Of a DNA stretch of 64,000 nucleotides, positions 24,101 through 34,849 are shown in pieces (within the stretch, counting starts at the first letter, position 1; every line of letters begins with the position of its first letter). Both the position numbers and the translations under genes were made by a program. Below the pieces are notes generated by a model. That model did not search any database. It saw only the letters and a list, made by a program, of their open reading frames with translations, and was not told the origin of the DNA. Source of the DNA: Ascaris suum (Eukaryota > Nematoda > Chromadorea > Rhabditida > Ascarididae); contig CM024175.1 of NCBI GenBank assembly GCA_013433145.1, positions 7,734,516 to 7,798,515 on the forward strand. The letters are read 5' to 3'.

Positions 24101-24565
24101 ACCCCCTCCCCCCTCCTACAAACCTCTGAGAATAGAAATAACTCCACTGCAAAAGTCAGTTTTCATCTCGACAAACATTGCTGCTGCTGTCGCACACTGA
24201 CGAAATTTTGATACCGTTAAATCGACCCAATAAAACCCTTCAAACATTTACGACATTCGAATGCTCGGCCGATGTAATGTGGTAAACGGTTTCATCAATG
24301 AAACAATATTCACCTACAAATCTCCTCAAATCCTTTCTTTCCTCTTTTTTCGAGCACTTCATTGAGTTCTTTTATGAGACCAAATACGCATGGTCCTTCG
24401 ACTTTTAATTCCTGAAATAAAAGGAAAAAATATCTCCGTTATGGATTAATCTCCACTGCACACAATCAGAATGCGTAAAATACAATGACCTTGAAGACTT
24501 CAGCCAGCAAAACAGACATATCGGTTACGGATGACGTTGTGAGGGAACGATCCAAAAGTTCCTTT
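21001..24565 (-). CDS. cysteine-rich extracellular-type protein, module B (six exons)
   Basis: Six minus-strand exons: 24565-24490, 24411-24314, 23823-23672, 23084-22893, 22159-22045 and 21143-21001. Each is bounded by AG and GT, and they join in phase at all five junctions (0, 2, 1, 1, 2). Together they encode about 255 residues with many cysteines. The first exon is hydrophilic without Cys. The last shows EC-x8-CG-x7-C. The same Cys spacing and intron phases recur in module A at 29155-27322. The arrangement resembles nematode Cys-rich secreted families such as CPG4 or DUF19/T20D4.11-like domains, but that assignment is unverified. Neither the start nor the end of the protein was found; the 5' side (24566-26104) and the 3' side (below 21001) remain unresolved. 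Extracellular location is inferred from cysteine content only. Confidence 0.7.
22045..22159 (-). CDS. module B exon 5 (counterpart of module A exon 3)
   Basis: 37 codons, phase 1 to 2. First Cys at residue 7, then C-x14-C, then a terminal Cys plus a split codon, as in module A exon 3. Basic helix region FREDMRRHGMPC. Donor gtaagc. Confidence 0.7.
22492..22522. repeat. 13-bp inverted repeat, 5-nt loop
   Basis: TGTTGTATCATCA and its exact reverse complement, separated by ttcat. It lies in the intron between module B exons 4 and 5. Confidence 0.8.
22893..23084 (-). CDS. module B exon 4, extra exon absent from module A
   Basis: 63 codons, phase 1 to 1, so it can be added or skipped without changing frame. 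It contains Cys in AEECLLLLQKF, in FPFCLAGESDCGF, in NYLCEH and in ATGCTY. Acceptor gacctttgcag, donor AAAG|gtcatt. Module A has no equivalent between its exons 2 and 3. Confidence 0.65.
23672..23823 (-). CDS. module B exon 3 (counterpart of module A exon 2)
   Basis: 50 codons, phase 2 to 1. The first Cys is at residue 8 (AGRHFVDC), and the last Cys lies three residues before the donor (YECTHK). Both positions match module A exon 2. Acceptor aatttgcag, donor AAAG|gtatcc. Confidence 0.7.
24314..24411 (-). CDS. module B exon 2 (counterpart of module A exon 1)
   Basis: 32 codons plus two bases; a helix-like FGLIKELNEVLEKRG followed by GFEEIC. Acceptor tttatttcag, donor AG|gtgaat. It ends Cys plus a split AG codon, exactly as the module A exon at 29155-29034 does. 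Confidence 0.7.
24490..24565 (-). CDS. module B exon 1
   Basis: 25 codons, phase 2 in and 0 out, ending LLAEVFK. Acceptor cctccag, donor AAG|gtcatt. No Cys. Confidence 0.65.
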
Positions 24566-26104
24566 CTGGAGGTAATCAGCTTTTAAAGAGGGCATTTCTG
24601 TAAACAAAAAAAGATCAAACACGAAGACTGAGACATCACAGCTATTGTAAACATTTGAAGTCTTTAACAAAGCTTTGAATATTTACTGATTAAAGCCATC
24701 TGAAATCAACAATAAGTCTATAGTATGCTCACTTTTTTTGAATAGCGATATTTGAGGCTGGCAGCGAAGTGGTTAGTTTTGAGAAGCGACTTTTAATTGG
24801 AACAAACAACAGCTGAAATGAATAACGATGTGTCATGTCTATACTTTTGACAAGACACATCTATTTTCATTGCTGGAACGTTACATAACCCACATATTGT
24901 TTTAAGGCAACGCCGCCGCAGAGTTCCACTGCCTATCAGCATAACACCATCATCGGAAGTAAAAACAACGAAGGCGGCAACATGAAAGGCGGCATAGATA
25001 TTATTTGCTAAGTGCAAACATATAAACTTCTGGTGACATGACCACGTGATTTAATGCGCAGATGTCAAAAGATACAGCCGAGCAACGAATGCAAGTCGAG
25101 CGGGTTTAAGGGGGCGAATGTGAAGAAAGCAGAGATGTGAAATGGAACAGCGGGTTGCAAAACGAAATACGCTGTCCAACTAAACAGTATTAATTCTTGC
25201 AAAATCGAAACAATCGGCAGTCCGAATGCAGATGACGCTTTCATTATAATTAACGATGATTAATTAGTTAAACGAAAGGATATAGGCACAATAAGCTTCG
25301 TTCAAAAAAACAAAAGTCAAGGATGCGAAAGCTACAGCACTCATAATGGTTTATGATTAGGCAAACGAACAATGAGCAAGTTATGCTAGAAGCCATTGTT
25401 GAGAGATAATTGAGAGATGACAACGAGGCAAGATATGTGAGTACGTGCGTCACCTATTGTATTGAAGAAATTCATGAAATTCTTTAATAAACATCGCTAA
25501 AATATATAAATTATTGAAAAAAGTGAATGTGAAAAACCAACGATCGAACAGTCTACGGGAATAGTAACTGTTATTCTTGAAGATAGAATTAGGAGATGAT
25601 CTTTTGGGCGTTTTTGCACATTTGCATTAGCAAATCGCGTGTTATCATTTCGCTGTATGTGGCCAGTACTTTTTGGCTCTATGCCTAGCTAGTATTTTTT
25701 CATTATGCGTTTCTGATCAGTACTTGTTTCTTATTATATTTGGCCTTGTTTTTTTTAATGATCGAGTAAAAAAACATTATAAGGACGTGAGCTGTACAGC
25801 GGAACCTGGCTCAATAAATGCTGCAGCTGATCTTATAATCGAAAATTAATGAAATATGCAACATTTTGCGCTCTTTTCCAAGTTTGCATCGCGTTATGCA
25901 AACATCTCCTTTTGCGTATGTGGGTCTATGTCTTTTTTGCCTACCCCTACCATAGTTTAAATCGAAAACCAATGAAAATATACTTGTGAAATTTGATGAT
26001 ATAATCTCCACTTTAAGTGATTTAAGTGGAGATAAGTGGAGAGGCTCTGTATCAAATTTCGAGTTTATCTATAAACTTCGGGGGTGAGCGGTTGCTATAA
26101 ACAG

Positions 26105-26728
26105 CTAAATACGACGAAAAGTTGCATAAATAGTGCAAAAGAATGGCTTATGATTTGCATCGCTTGGCTCACAAACAAGTGAAGAAGCGTACCAGATCAG
26201 CTGTCACAATATACACGTTTGCATCGCACCTACCTGACCTACCAGTCAGAGCAGTTACCTGATAGGCAGATATACGTGCATAACTACGTACAGTATGCTG
26301 AAGAATGTTTTCATATTGAGCGATCGCAGCATCCTCACCAGTTTCTTACTAAACATTCATTCTTCCATGACCGAATGGTGTACAATGAATTTCTGACCGG
26401 CCGAAAATGCATGACTGTCTGGTTATGGTGACCGCTTAGTTGAAATGACAGGACAAGCAGATGGATTTACATCAATGATACATGCAAGCATAAAGATGGG
26501 AATGACATTTTCATAATGAGCACTTGCAAAGGAAATTTGCAAAAGCGCAAATAAAGACATGATTTTTTGATATTTTAAAGCAACTAACACCTTTTTGAAA
26601 CGTTTGGAGCAAGCTTTGAACTTTGTTACGTCACATTTGCGTTCACAACCGTCGTCATCTTCCTCGTCGCAAACGGGGAGTATTTGGCGCTCGGCTGCGA
26701 TGCGGTCTGCTCTTCCAAGTGAATGCAT
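26105..26728 (-). CDS. candidate three-exon stretch, cysteine-rich, between the modules
   Basis: Minus-strand exons 26728-26591 (46 codons), 26297-26259 (13 codons) and 26200-26105 (31 codons then TAG), all phase 0. The first has a tctgtgcag acceptor and an AAAAAG|gtgtta donor, and includes PVCDEEDDDGCERKC followed by a basic stretch. The second has a good cattcttcag acceptor and CAG|gtaact donor. Six Cys in total. The first exon is fairly convincing; the other two could be chance. Its phase does not fit the end of module A (phase 1), so an exon is missing between them or this is a separate unit. Confidence 0.4.
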
Positions 26729-27321
26729 CTGCACAGAACCTTAAATTTTCTCGTTTAACTCGAGTTTATTCTTTCTTTCTTCCTAACGAAAAATAAGCGT
26801 GATCCCGCAAGTAGCTGAAAAGACAACACTTATGTACATCATAAAAAATGGAGCCTATGAAGTCTTTCCTATATGCGACATCACTGCACGTTGACTTGTA
26901 GTTGACAAAATAAATTATGAAGGAGTTCACGACCTTTAAACTTTGACAGATAGCGATAAGATAAGAATGCTGGTAAACTTCCACCATAGAATTCTTCAAT
27001 ATTAAAAAAATACTTATAGTCCAATAAATAAATGTTGCCTGTAATCTGAATGTTGATCTCGTGCTTCTCGAAGGGGAAGGTGAGAACGGGAGAGATGGAG
27101 AGCGTCCTCTTTCAAGCAGTGTGGAATCGCAAATTCCAGCTCCTTGGAGCTGATATAAAGAGGAAAAAAATCTTAGAAGAGTGCAAATGCTTCTCATCAC
27201 CGTTTTGTCCACTAAAGCAAAAAATTCTTCAGTGCAAGTCATCAACTAAAGAATATCTCATTTGTACGTAAACATAGTATAAAAATTAGTTATTGCTGCA
27301 AAAATGTAGAATGCAACATAC

Positions 27322-27458
27322 AAGACGTATCACAATGATCAGGGGCATGAATCTGTGCGGCAATCTCATCTGCAAGAAGGCACATCACCTCGGATGCGGC
27401 CGCACCACATTCACCTCGAACCAATGATGCAACACATTCCACATAGCGTGTCGATGTT
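27322..27458 (-). CDS. module A exon 4
   Basis: 45 codons, phase 2 to 1: RYVEC-x8-CG-x7-C, then an Ala-rich segment ending PDHCDTS. Donor T|gtatgt. Equivalent to module B exon 6. Confidence 0.65.
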
Positions 27459-29155
27459 CTTAATTAATTTTCCACTTCAAAATATCATAATTTAATATAA
27501 TTATATCAACAATTCGGATCATTAGAACCTCGCCACATTTTCGCGTCTCGGGGATCTACCTCCTTCACGCTAAATCTCTGAAGGGTATCTGTACCCGTCG
27601 AGATCAGTCTATGCACGCTGACTGTACTGTTTCCTTCCAGCTTACAATGCATGCGGTTTAATCTTACTAGTAAATTGTTAAGAGTACTTTAAAGGTTTAA
27701 TTAAAAGTTTGCGCATAAAGAACCCCTGCATTTGTTTTTACACTCACTAGATATTACCTCACCATAACCCTGAACCTGGCCAAGGTGTTGGAATTTTTCT
27801 CAAGTTTTTTGCGAATTTTTTTATCGACGCAAATATTATCCCAACTAAACCTCACATTCATCACCAATTTACCCTTTGTTGATTCTACAGAAACGTTTTT
27901 GTGTGTCCTCAAAATTCCACAGCTGCTTAATTGAATCCTCTTTCTTAGACCCTCAAGAATCAGATCCCCTCCCTCATTAAATTAAGAACCCTTATAAAGT
28001 GCTAGCAGTAACAAACCGCTAAACTGCATCATTCTGTATCATATTAGATTTACAGCATTCACAAGAGAAAACAATATTCAAAAGAAATGAACTCGCAAAT
28101 CTTCTCGTGGTTACGTCTCCGTTCTGATATCCGTTCGAATTGTGCAGCGCATTCTGCGAAGTCCGTTCTGAACTCCGAAAGAGCTCGAGAAATACACCTA
28201 CTGTTGTCCACATAACCTGAAATCGCATTAAGTCATCCTAACTATCAGCTCCAGATAAACTAATGAAATATTATAGTTGATGGTTGAAATGTGTTATTTG
28301 CAAAAACTTCTCCTAGTTTAACACATGCTATATGCTCGCTCCGTCGTTCTCTTCTGTTTGCAACACCAACTACAGATACTCTACTTTCCATCTTCCTTGC
28401 TCTATTCTTGAGGTGAATAGGGCTACAAGAGCTATAGATGTTGAAGAGTAGTTTTTAAAGGCTTTCTATGGCAGCCGTAATAACCAAATTTGACGTATCA
28501 TTCAGGAAAAAAAAGAAGAAATCTGGTAAAGAAATATCATGCTAATTCTTTCTGGCGTAGATTCTAATTACCGCTTGCTAAACAAAACAATAATGTGATA
28601 GAGTAACATACGAAGATCACGGCAACGAATTTCGTTTGCACGATTATCAATGGCCACAATAGACGCTTCACGTGCGCTTAGACCGATACCACGTAGTGAA
28701 GATGCACTGATACAGTTAGAAAGACTGCTACACGCGTGTGCATACATTGAAACTCTGCAATCACATATTTCATAAATAACAATCAAAAGAAAAGCATTTC
28801 ATGCATTCAATTTAGGTGATCTTTCAAATCAACAAGTTTGCGTCGAAGGACATTGTAGTGCACTAAAGGAAATCCTGTAAGTTTGGAGTTTATATTTATG
28901 AGCATTCAAATATAACACAATTATTCATAACATTTAGCACAACTTATAGCACATTCGCAGAATCACAAAACATAAGAAGGATTCAACTTAAAACGAACAA
29001 AACGTCAACTTCTGAGTGGAAGAGGAAGCCAACCTGCAAGCACGTTCAAACAAATCGTCCGGTTCCGCTGAATCCTCTTCGCTATTCAATTCACTGTTCA
29101 GTCTTTGTCGATTTTCCACACATTCCCTACAATGCAGCTTATCGCTCGAATTCAC
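27322..29155 (-). CDS. cysteine-rich extracellular-type protein, module A (four exons)
   Basis: Minus-strand exons 29155-29034, 28754-28612, 28216-28093 and 27458-27322 join in phase at all three junctions (2, 1, 2) and encode about 174 residues. Cysteine layout: HCREC and a terminal Cys in exon 1; C-x5-C and a Cys three residues from the end in exon 2; C-x14-C and a terminal Cys in exon 3; EC-x8-CG-x7-C in exon 4. Each exon has a counterpart in module B with the same phases. Acceptors are TTTCAG, TTGCAG or weaker; the exon 3 donor (GCGA|gttcat) is weak and was chosen because it keeps phase and matches module B. Upstream joining (29333 to 29155) is unresolved. No function can be assigned. Confidence 0.65.
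28093..28216 (-). CDS. module A exon 3
   Basis: 40 codons, phase 1 to 2: YVDNSRC, C-x14-C, then a charged helix ending EKIC. Acceptor gcgatttcag; donor weak. Confidence 0.6.
28612..28754 (-). CDS. module A exon 2
   Basis: 47 codons, phase 2 to 1: VSMYAHAC-x5-C near the start, NEIRCRDL at the end. Strong gtgattgcag acceptor and gtatgt donor. Confidence 0.65.
29034..29155 (-). CDS. module A exon 1
   Basis: 40 codons plus two bases: LHCREC near the start, an acidic middle and DLFERAC at the end. Donor TTGCAG|gttggc. A start at ATG 29173 is also open in frame but has no signal peptide; I prefer the acceptor at 29155 by analogy with module B. Confidence 0.6.
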
Positions 29156-29332
29156 CTCAATTAACAACTTCATATGTAAGTCTTTAACTTAGTGCTATAA
29201 AAATTTAACACATAAGAAGTTCAGCACATTGCAGCAGCATTTCATACTCGTTTAAAAAAATGAATTGTTGTTTCTTTCGAGTAAATTTCCACGTACCGAA
29301 AATAAATGTAAAAAGTAAGATATCAAGCTTAC

Positions 29333-30064
29333 ATTTCGTACTTCATTCGATTGAACATATAGTGTAATTGCGACTTTCTTTTTGGTTTCCTTTGAATCAA
29401 TGCTAAGCACGATAATCTCTCAACTGACCCGGTGCAATTCGTTCACAAGATGTCGCCTTTGTTAGCAGTATGGCATTTTTAAAATCTTTACTTGAGCGCT
29501 GATTTCCAAACTGTATTCCTTCGATATTAGAATTTTTTTGCAGCAAAGCAGCAGCAAAAACTAGAACAATTCGATCTCCTGAAGCTAAAAAGTGTTCAAA
29601 AAATGTTTCCTAACTTTCCCGTAAGAAACCCAGTGCAGCTAATATTATAACCGTAAAGATCCTATATGTAAATGCACCACTAACCTGATATAACCGTCTA
29701 TGAGCCAGAAGCATAATTTTGAGTTCCTCACGTTTCTCCTTTCATTCAATGAATGGTTTGTAAATGAACCTCACAGCCCACCGAAATTTATTTTGGCGAA
29801 TGATTAAAGAAAACGACGGTAAGGCATTCGCAAACAATTTCTCAATTCAAGTTTGATTTAAAGATCAACAAGTTCAGCTGGTGCGAAATTATTGGCAAGA
29901 ATCGAACCGGAAGCGTATCGCATCGCAGCTGATATCCTCGAAACCATCGCTGTATTCGTTATTTCCAAATGTGCTGAGGCTTGGCAGAAAAGGAATCTGA
30001 CGCTTTATATCATCGTAGTCGACGATCTCATCTCGCCAACCGCAGATGACCAGTGGCAGAGCTG
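29333..30064 (-). CDS. candidate exons upstream of module A
   Basis: Three minus-strand open segments chain in phase 1: 30064-29945 (ALPLVICGWRDEIVDYDD and onward), 29578-29492 (DRIVLVFAAALLQKN and onward; strong tagcttcag acceptor and gtaaag donor) and 29423-29333 (ERLSCLALIQRKPKRKS and onward; gtaagc donor). The middle one is the best supported. The last ends in phase 2, which does not fit the preferred start of module A exon 1. The first donor is weak. Plus-strand frames over 29892-30143 are also open and cannot be excluded. Confidence 0.35.
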
Positions 30065-31793
30065 CTGGAAGGATGCCTCATTGCTCAGTGCAGTTCAATT
30101 ACGCTATCGGAGTGGAACATTTTGTTTCACCTCAGCATTCTAATCCCCATCCTACTCCATGACTTTCTGTACAGGCCTTCCTGCTAGGTTGATGAAGACC
30201 GCGCTCTTCTGCCTCAGCGGTGCTCTCAATGCTGACGACAGGAACACTCCTCGCAACAAACTGTTTAACGTCTTACTTCTATATTTCGTCGACGTTCCCA
30301 ATTTTTTCTAGAGCTCTCTTTTTCACGTGCTTCAGTCTCCGAGAGCACCTCCTATGGGTCATTCTTGGATGGGGATTCCACCTTGTCAAATCGCTTCCAA
30401 AGGTATCTCAGCACTTCATTCCTCCTTCGAAATTTCACCGCAGAACGCTATTGCCACAGATTCGGTTCCATACCAAGATTCTATTAACATCGAAAATCAA
30501 TGCGGTACATCATCAATGTTTTCGTTGATAAATTATTCCAAGATACTTTTTAAAATTTCCTTGGAGGATTATAAAACTCTACTTTTAAGGATGGACTCGT
30601 TCGCTAATGGGCTCACTTAACATGCGCCCTGAAAGGAAGAAGCAACAGACATAAAACAAATCAAAGCATTATGCGGAGCTCGTACCTTTTAGGGTCACAT
30701 TTCACACACCAACCATATCCTGACACTCAAAAAACAAGATCGACTTTTTAACTGCAACTGTGGCAAAAAATTGAGATAACTGTCAACAAACCAAGCAGGG
30801 GTATGACGGTCACATAGCGCCGCATCTTCACAGGGTGGGTATTCGATGACGGCTATGCAATTGGTATCGTCCATTACAGCTGTGCAATGATTGACAACGT
30901 TAAAAAATAATGATTGTTTTGCTTGAGCAGTGACAGCCCAACTGATAACGCATATGGCCCCTATCAATTCCGCTTAATAGTTGTTCGATGCAGAGTAGCA
31001 CAACCTTATTGCATAACCAATAGAAACAACCCTAGCAGCTCATTTCAGTAGGTAATTATGAAAATATGCGCTGTTATATGCGAATGGAATGAATTCGTTT
31101 CACAGTGATTCTTTGAAATAATGGAAATTTCCTTCATTCCTCTATAAGGTCAACTCGAGCATGCAACTTTACAATTGCAATTCTCATTTAGAGCCTGCCC
31201 AAGATGAATTACAATTCTAAAAGCACATTTGGAAAACCTTATTTCCTAGAAGAGATATTTAACAAATATCAAAAGCCTATTATTGCAGAGCTTGCTTTAA
31301 CCTCTTGCTTGGGGAAGATAGAAGCAATAAATACACATATCCATTTTGCGTGTGAGCTTTTTCTCAGTAGCTGCCTGTAGTGGCAAGTATGCGAGTTGAC
31401 AACCTTCGCTTTTCTCCCGACAGCTTCTCCTCGTGCTTGAAACGTTCATCAGCATATTTGAGTGGCTTATGCTTTACTTTTATTGTTTAACTTTATTGCT
31501 TCATTCTCATTCCGACAGCATGTGCGAGCTGACATGCGCACAGATCCCTTTATTGTTGCATTTGAATATGCTGTTCGCATCGCAGAGGGAAACCATTATA
31601 TTGGAACGCACGAAAGCAATACAGATAAGATCCCTTTTCACCATAATAAACACATCAATACTGTGCAGGTCGTTGTGAAGGTGGGAGCAGGTCGGAAAAA
31701 ACTGCCGACATTCCAGAATATAAGCCGACATAACAAATAACAAAAGAGTGAAAATTGAAACATAATTAAAATAACGACTATGTCCGATCTGCG

Positions 31794-32285
31794 CTATAAC
31801 ACCAGCTGATAGTGAGGACGTGTCGCCAACTGCACATCCATTTTGCAGCCCCATGACTGCAAAACAATAAAACTTTTCGGTTGGTGTAACGCATAGCAGA
31901 TCGGTCATGGGCGTCATTCTAGATGCACTATTAGGATCCGAATGAGGGGGATTTGTCGGAGGAAACCTTTTGTCGTATGCCAATGTTGTCGGCGGGTCGG
32001 CTGAGATCATTCGGTGTCTGCAGTGGACGAGAAGTCGACTGCTGAGTGAGTTTCTTGCTCAAGAGAACGTTTCTTTCGAGATTCGTCCGAATTACGTCGT
32101 TCCCCCAATCTAAACGATTTTTTATTATCACCATTCGTACTAGTTTCTGAAATGCAACAAAGGTTAATGAAGATCTGAGCAGCGCCGACTTGCCCATCGC
32201 TTAGCAATATGGGTCCGAATTCTCCTTGGGAAACGGATGTTGATGCAAACGCGAACATACACACGCAAAACATCCAAAACGACAT
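31794..32285 (-). CDS. candidate small secreted protein or 5' end of a secreted gene
   Basis: ATG at 32285 lies 9 bases past a ttttag acceptor that could take a spliced leader. The first residues, MSFWMFCVCMFAFASTSVSQ, look like a cleavable signal peptide. A three-exon model in phase 0 throughout (32285-32190, 32146-31967, 31856-31794) gives 112 residues ending at TAG. Both acceptors are good (tgcatttcag, gttttgcag) but both donors are weak. An unspliced alternative in the same initial frame gives a 92-residue ORF with dibasic KK, RR and KKR sites, as in peptide precursors. It may instead be the first exon of the cysteine-rich gene downstream. No homologue is recognised. Confidence 0.3.
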
Positions 32286-33643
32286 TAAAGAAATCTAAAA
32301 CGTCCACACTGCTAAACTCACTTCCGTTTCGTCCCTTAACAATCGAGAGTAACCAATCGTTCCGGTGTCATTGCTAAACATCTGTGTAGCACCTCAAGTT
32401 CCCCGCTCTTTTTTGCCAATTCCCGTATTCCCGTGCATTTCATCGTGAAATGCCGTTTTGCAAGAAATTTCGAATGAGATTTAAAAGTACACTACTCCAT
32501 GGAAAAGTTGGTTGCGAACGAAATTCTCTTTCTAACATATTCTGTTCACCTATTGAAAATCGCAAACTGCTTAAGAACTATATTCCCGACTAGATGAATT
32601 TTGTTTGTTGTAATGAATCACCGAGAGTGCAAAGCAAGGAGAAGTGAAAAATTTGAAACCTGGAAAGCGATTTGCCAAAACGAGATTTCATCACTTTTTT
32701 CTTAATGTTGAACCGTTCGACGTCTCCAGTGCCAGTGTAATCATCATCAACAGCAAGCGGTGCCTTGCAACGTTCTCGTGCCTCTCGCTCCATGCGCCTC
32801 CAGCGTTTCCAAGTTGGCTTTCGCAACATTGTCGCCTGGACACAATCACGCTCCACACAACCGTTTCCTCTTACCACCATGCAGTCACGTTCGTATGGCT
32901 TCACTTAGGGCGGTTAAAACTTACACTTCCTTGCTCTCATGAAACGTGTCATTTTATTGCGGTTTTTTTTCAATTTGCAATTCTCTTATTATCGCTTTGC
33001 CTTTATTCTATCGCCTTGATACCCGATACAAACATCTACGTAAATATCTATCAAGATCCAAAAACACAAGTGTTTCGCTAAATCTATGCGAACAAAAGAG
33101 CAGTAAGCTGGCCATACAGATCGAGTTGGCTAATCCAAAATGGCTTCTAACTGCAACAACAACAAACATTCAAAAATAAGCGGAAGTTAAATAAAATGGC
33201 AGAAAATGCTTCGAAAGCAGCCCTAACTGAGTGTTAAAACACGCCTCCTTCCTAAGAAACCGCCCTTAGCGTGCTCTCACCGTTGACTGGTCTTTGTATC
33301 AGTCAACTGCCGAGGATATGCGCATGCAACCGAGCGACCGCTTCTGGTGGGGTATTTCGCAGATTCTACATTAACCGAGAACGCAAGAGATATTGTATCT
33401 TCTAAGCAATGTTTCCCGTGACTTATATTCATGGCTGACTCCGAGTTCAGACACATCTCCATCAAGAATTTTGTTGGCATTTTCGGTACGGAGCATAATT
33501 CACAAGTCATTCAAGCGTGAAAATTGTTGGAAGCGCTGCCATAGCAGAGAAAGCACTGTCAGCTACGCCCCTCTCAATCGAGTAAAGAATCGCGAATGCA
33601 ATATGCCTACGCAGTTTTCATCCAACTGGCAAGCATTCACATG

Positions 33644-33789
<146 letters not shown>

Positions 33790-34704
33790 TTGCGGATTAG
33801 ATGAGATCTTAAATGCATAGTTCGACAATCAACTACAACTTCATTTGCCTCATCTTTTGGTTCATCAGAATCGAACTGGCTATGCTCATTTCTTCTGTTG
33901 TCTTACGAAATATTTCAATATATGGAGGCACCATTAGAAATAACGCCCATGAAGACTCTATAAATGCAAATTTCTTTAAGTATTTTTTTAAGAAAAATAT
34001 AATCCAGCGAAATTGTCCATTAGGCATCGCGGCGTCGAACGATGCCGTATATTAGCACCGTAGTATAAAGGGTATAAACGTTGTGATAAATTAAATAACG
34101 CACTAAAAACTAATAAACTGCGGTACATCGATTGAAAGAGGTGTTACAGGTATAGAACAATAACAGCTGTTACCGTTAAAATTTATTTCAGTTCAGAGTG
34201 CATTCTCGAGCTCACCTGTTACATTAAAAACAAACTGTGAATTATATACTGAGGCCCCAACATTTATTCATTATGAATCCCCTGTATTATTTGATGAATA
34301 AAGTGACTGAGTAACTGCGATCTAAACTCAATCAAACTCAGTTACGCAAAGAAGCAATCGTATTGCGGAATCTAATCAAGCGAAGAACCGAAAGCATAAA
34401 GCCGACCCTGTTTTACTGCTGCTTATGACCTTCTAATGTAATACGTCTTTATTATTTGTAGGATTCCAACATCGATAGTATATTTGAAATGCCTTTTGCC
34501 CTTGGACTTTGTTTCTATGTGAACCTGCGTGGCTTTTTCCCCGAAAACCTTGATATTCACGGAATTGATGATGGCAACGCCTTCATTCCTCATCGCATAT
34601 GTGGACTCCAACTCAAAGCTTTCCTATCCTCACCCCCCACTGGACCTAAAGACCTGTGCAGTTTCCAGTACTCAACTCCTGGTACCAATTTAGTGGTACA
34701 TAGG

Positions 34705-34736
34705 AATTCCTAGGCATCCACATGTGCCTAGGAATT
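34705..34736. repeat. 12-bp inverted repeat, 8-nt loop
   Basis: AATTCCTAGGCA and its exact reverse complement, separated by tccacatg. Confidence 0.75.
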
Positions 34737-34849
34737 TGCTAGGTGACGCGTTTCGCAACCTTTAAGGCTCGGAAACCATTCGGCGGCTCCCTCTCCCGTC
34801 ATAAACTTCAAATTTCCTGCCATAGTCCTTCTCGTCCTCAAGCTACTAT

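Noticed and set aside
29892..30143. 83-codon plus-strand ORF
   Set aside because: The minus strand over the same bases is open in a frame that chains in phase with neighbouring minus-strand candidates. All three readings look protein-like because the patch is GC-richer, so I did not list the plus ORF as a gene.
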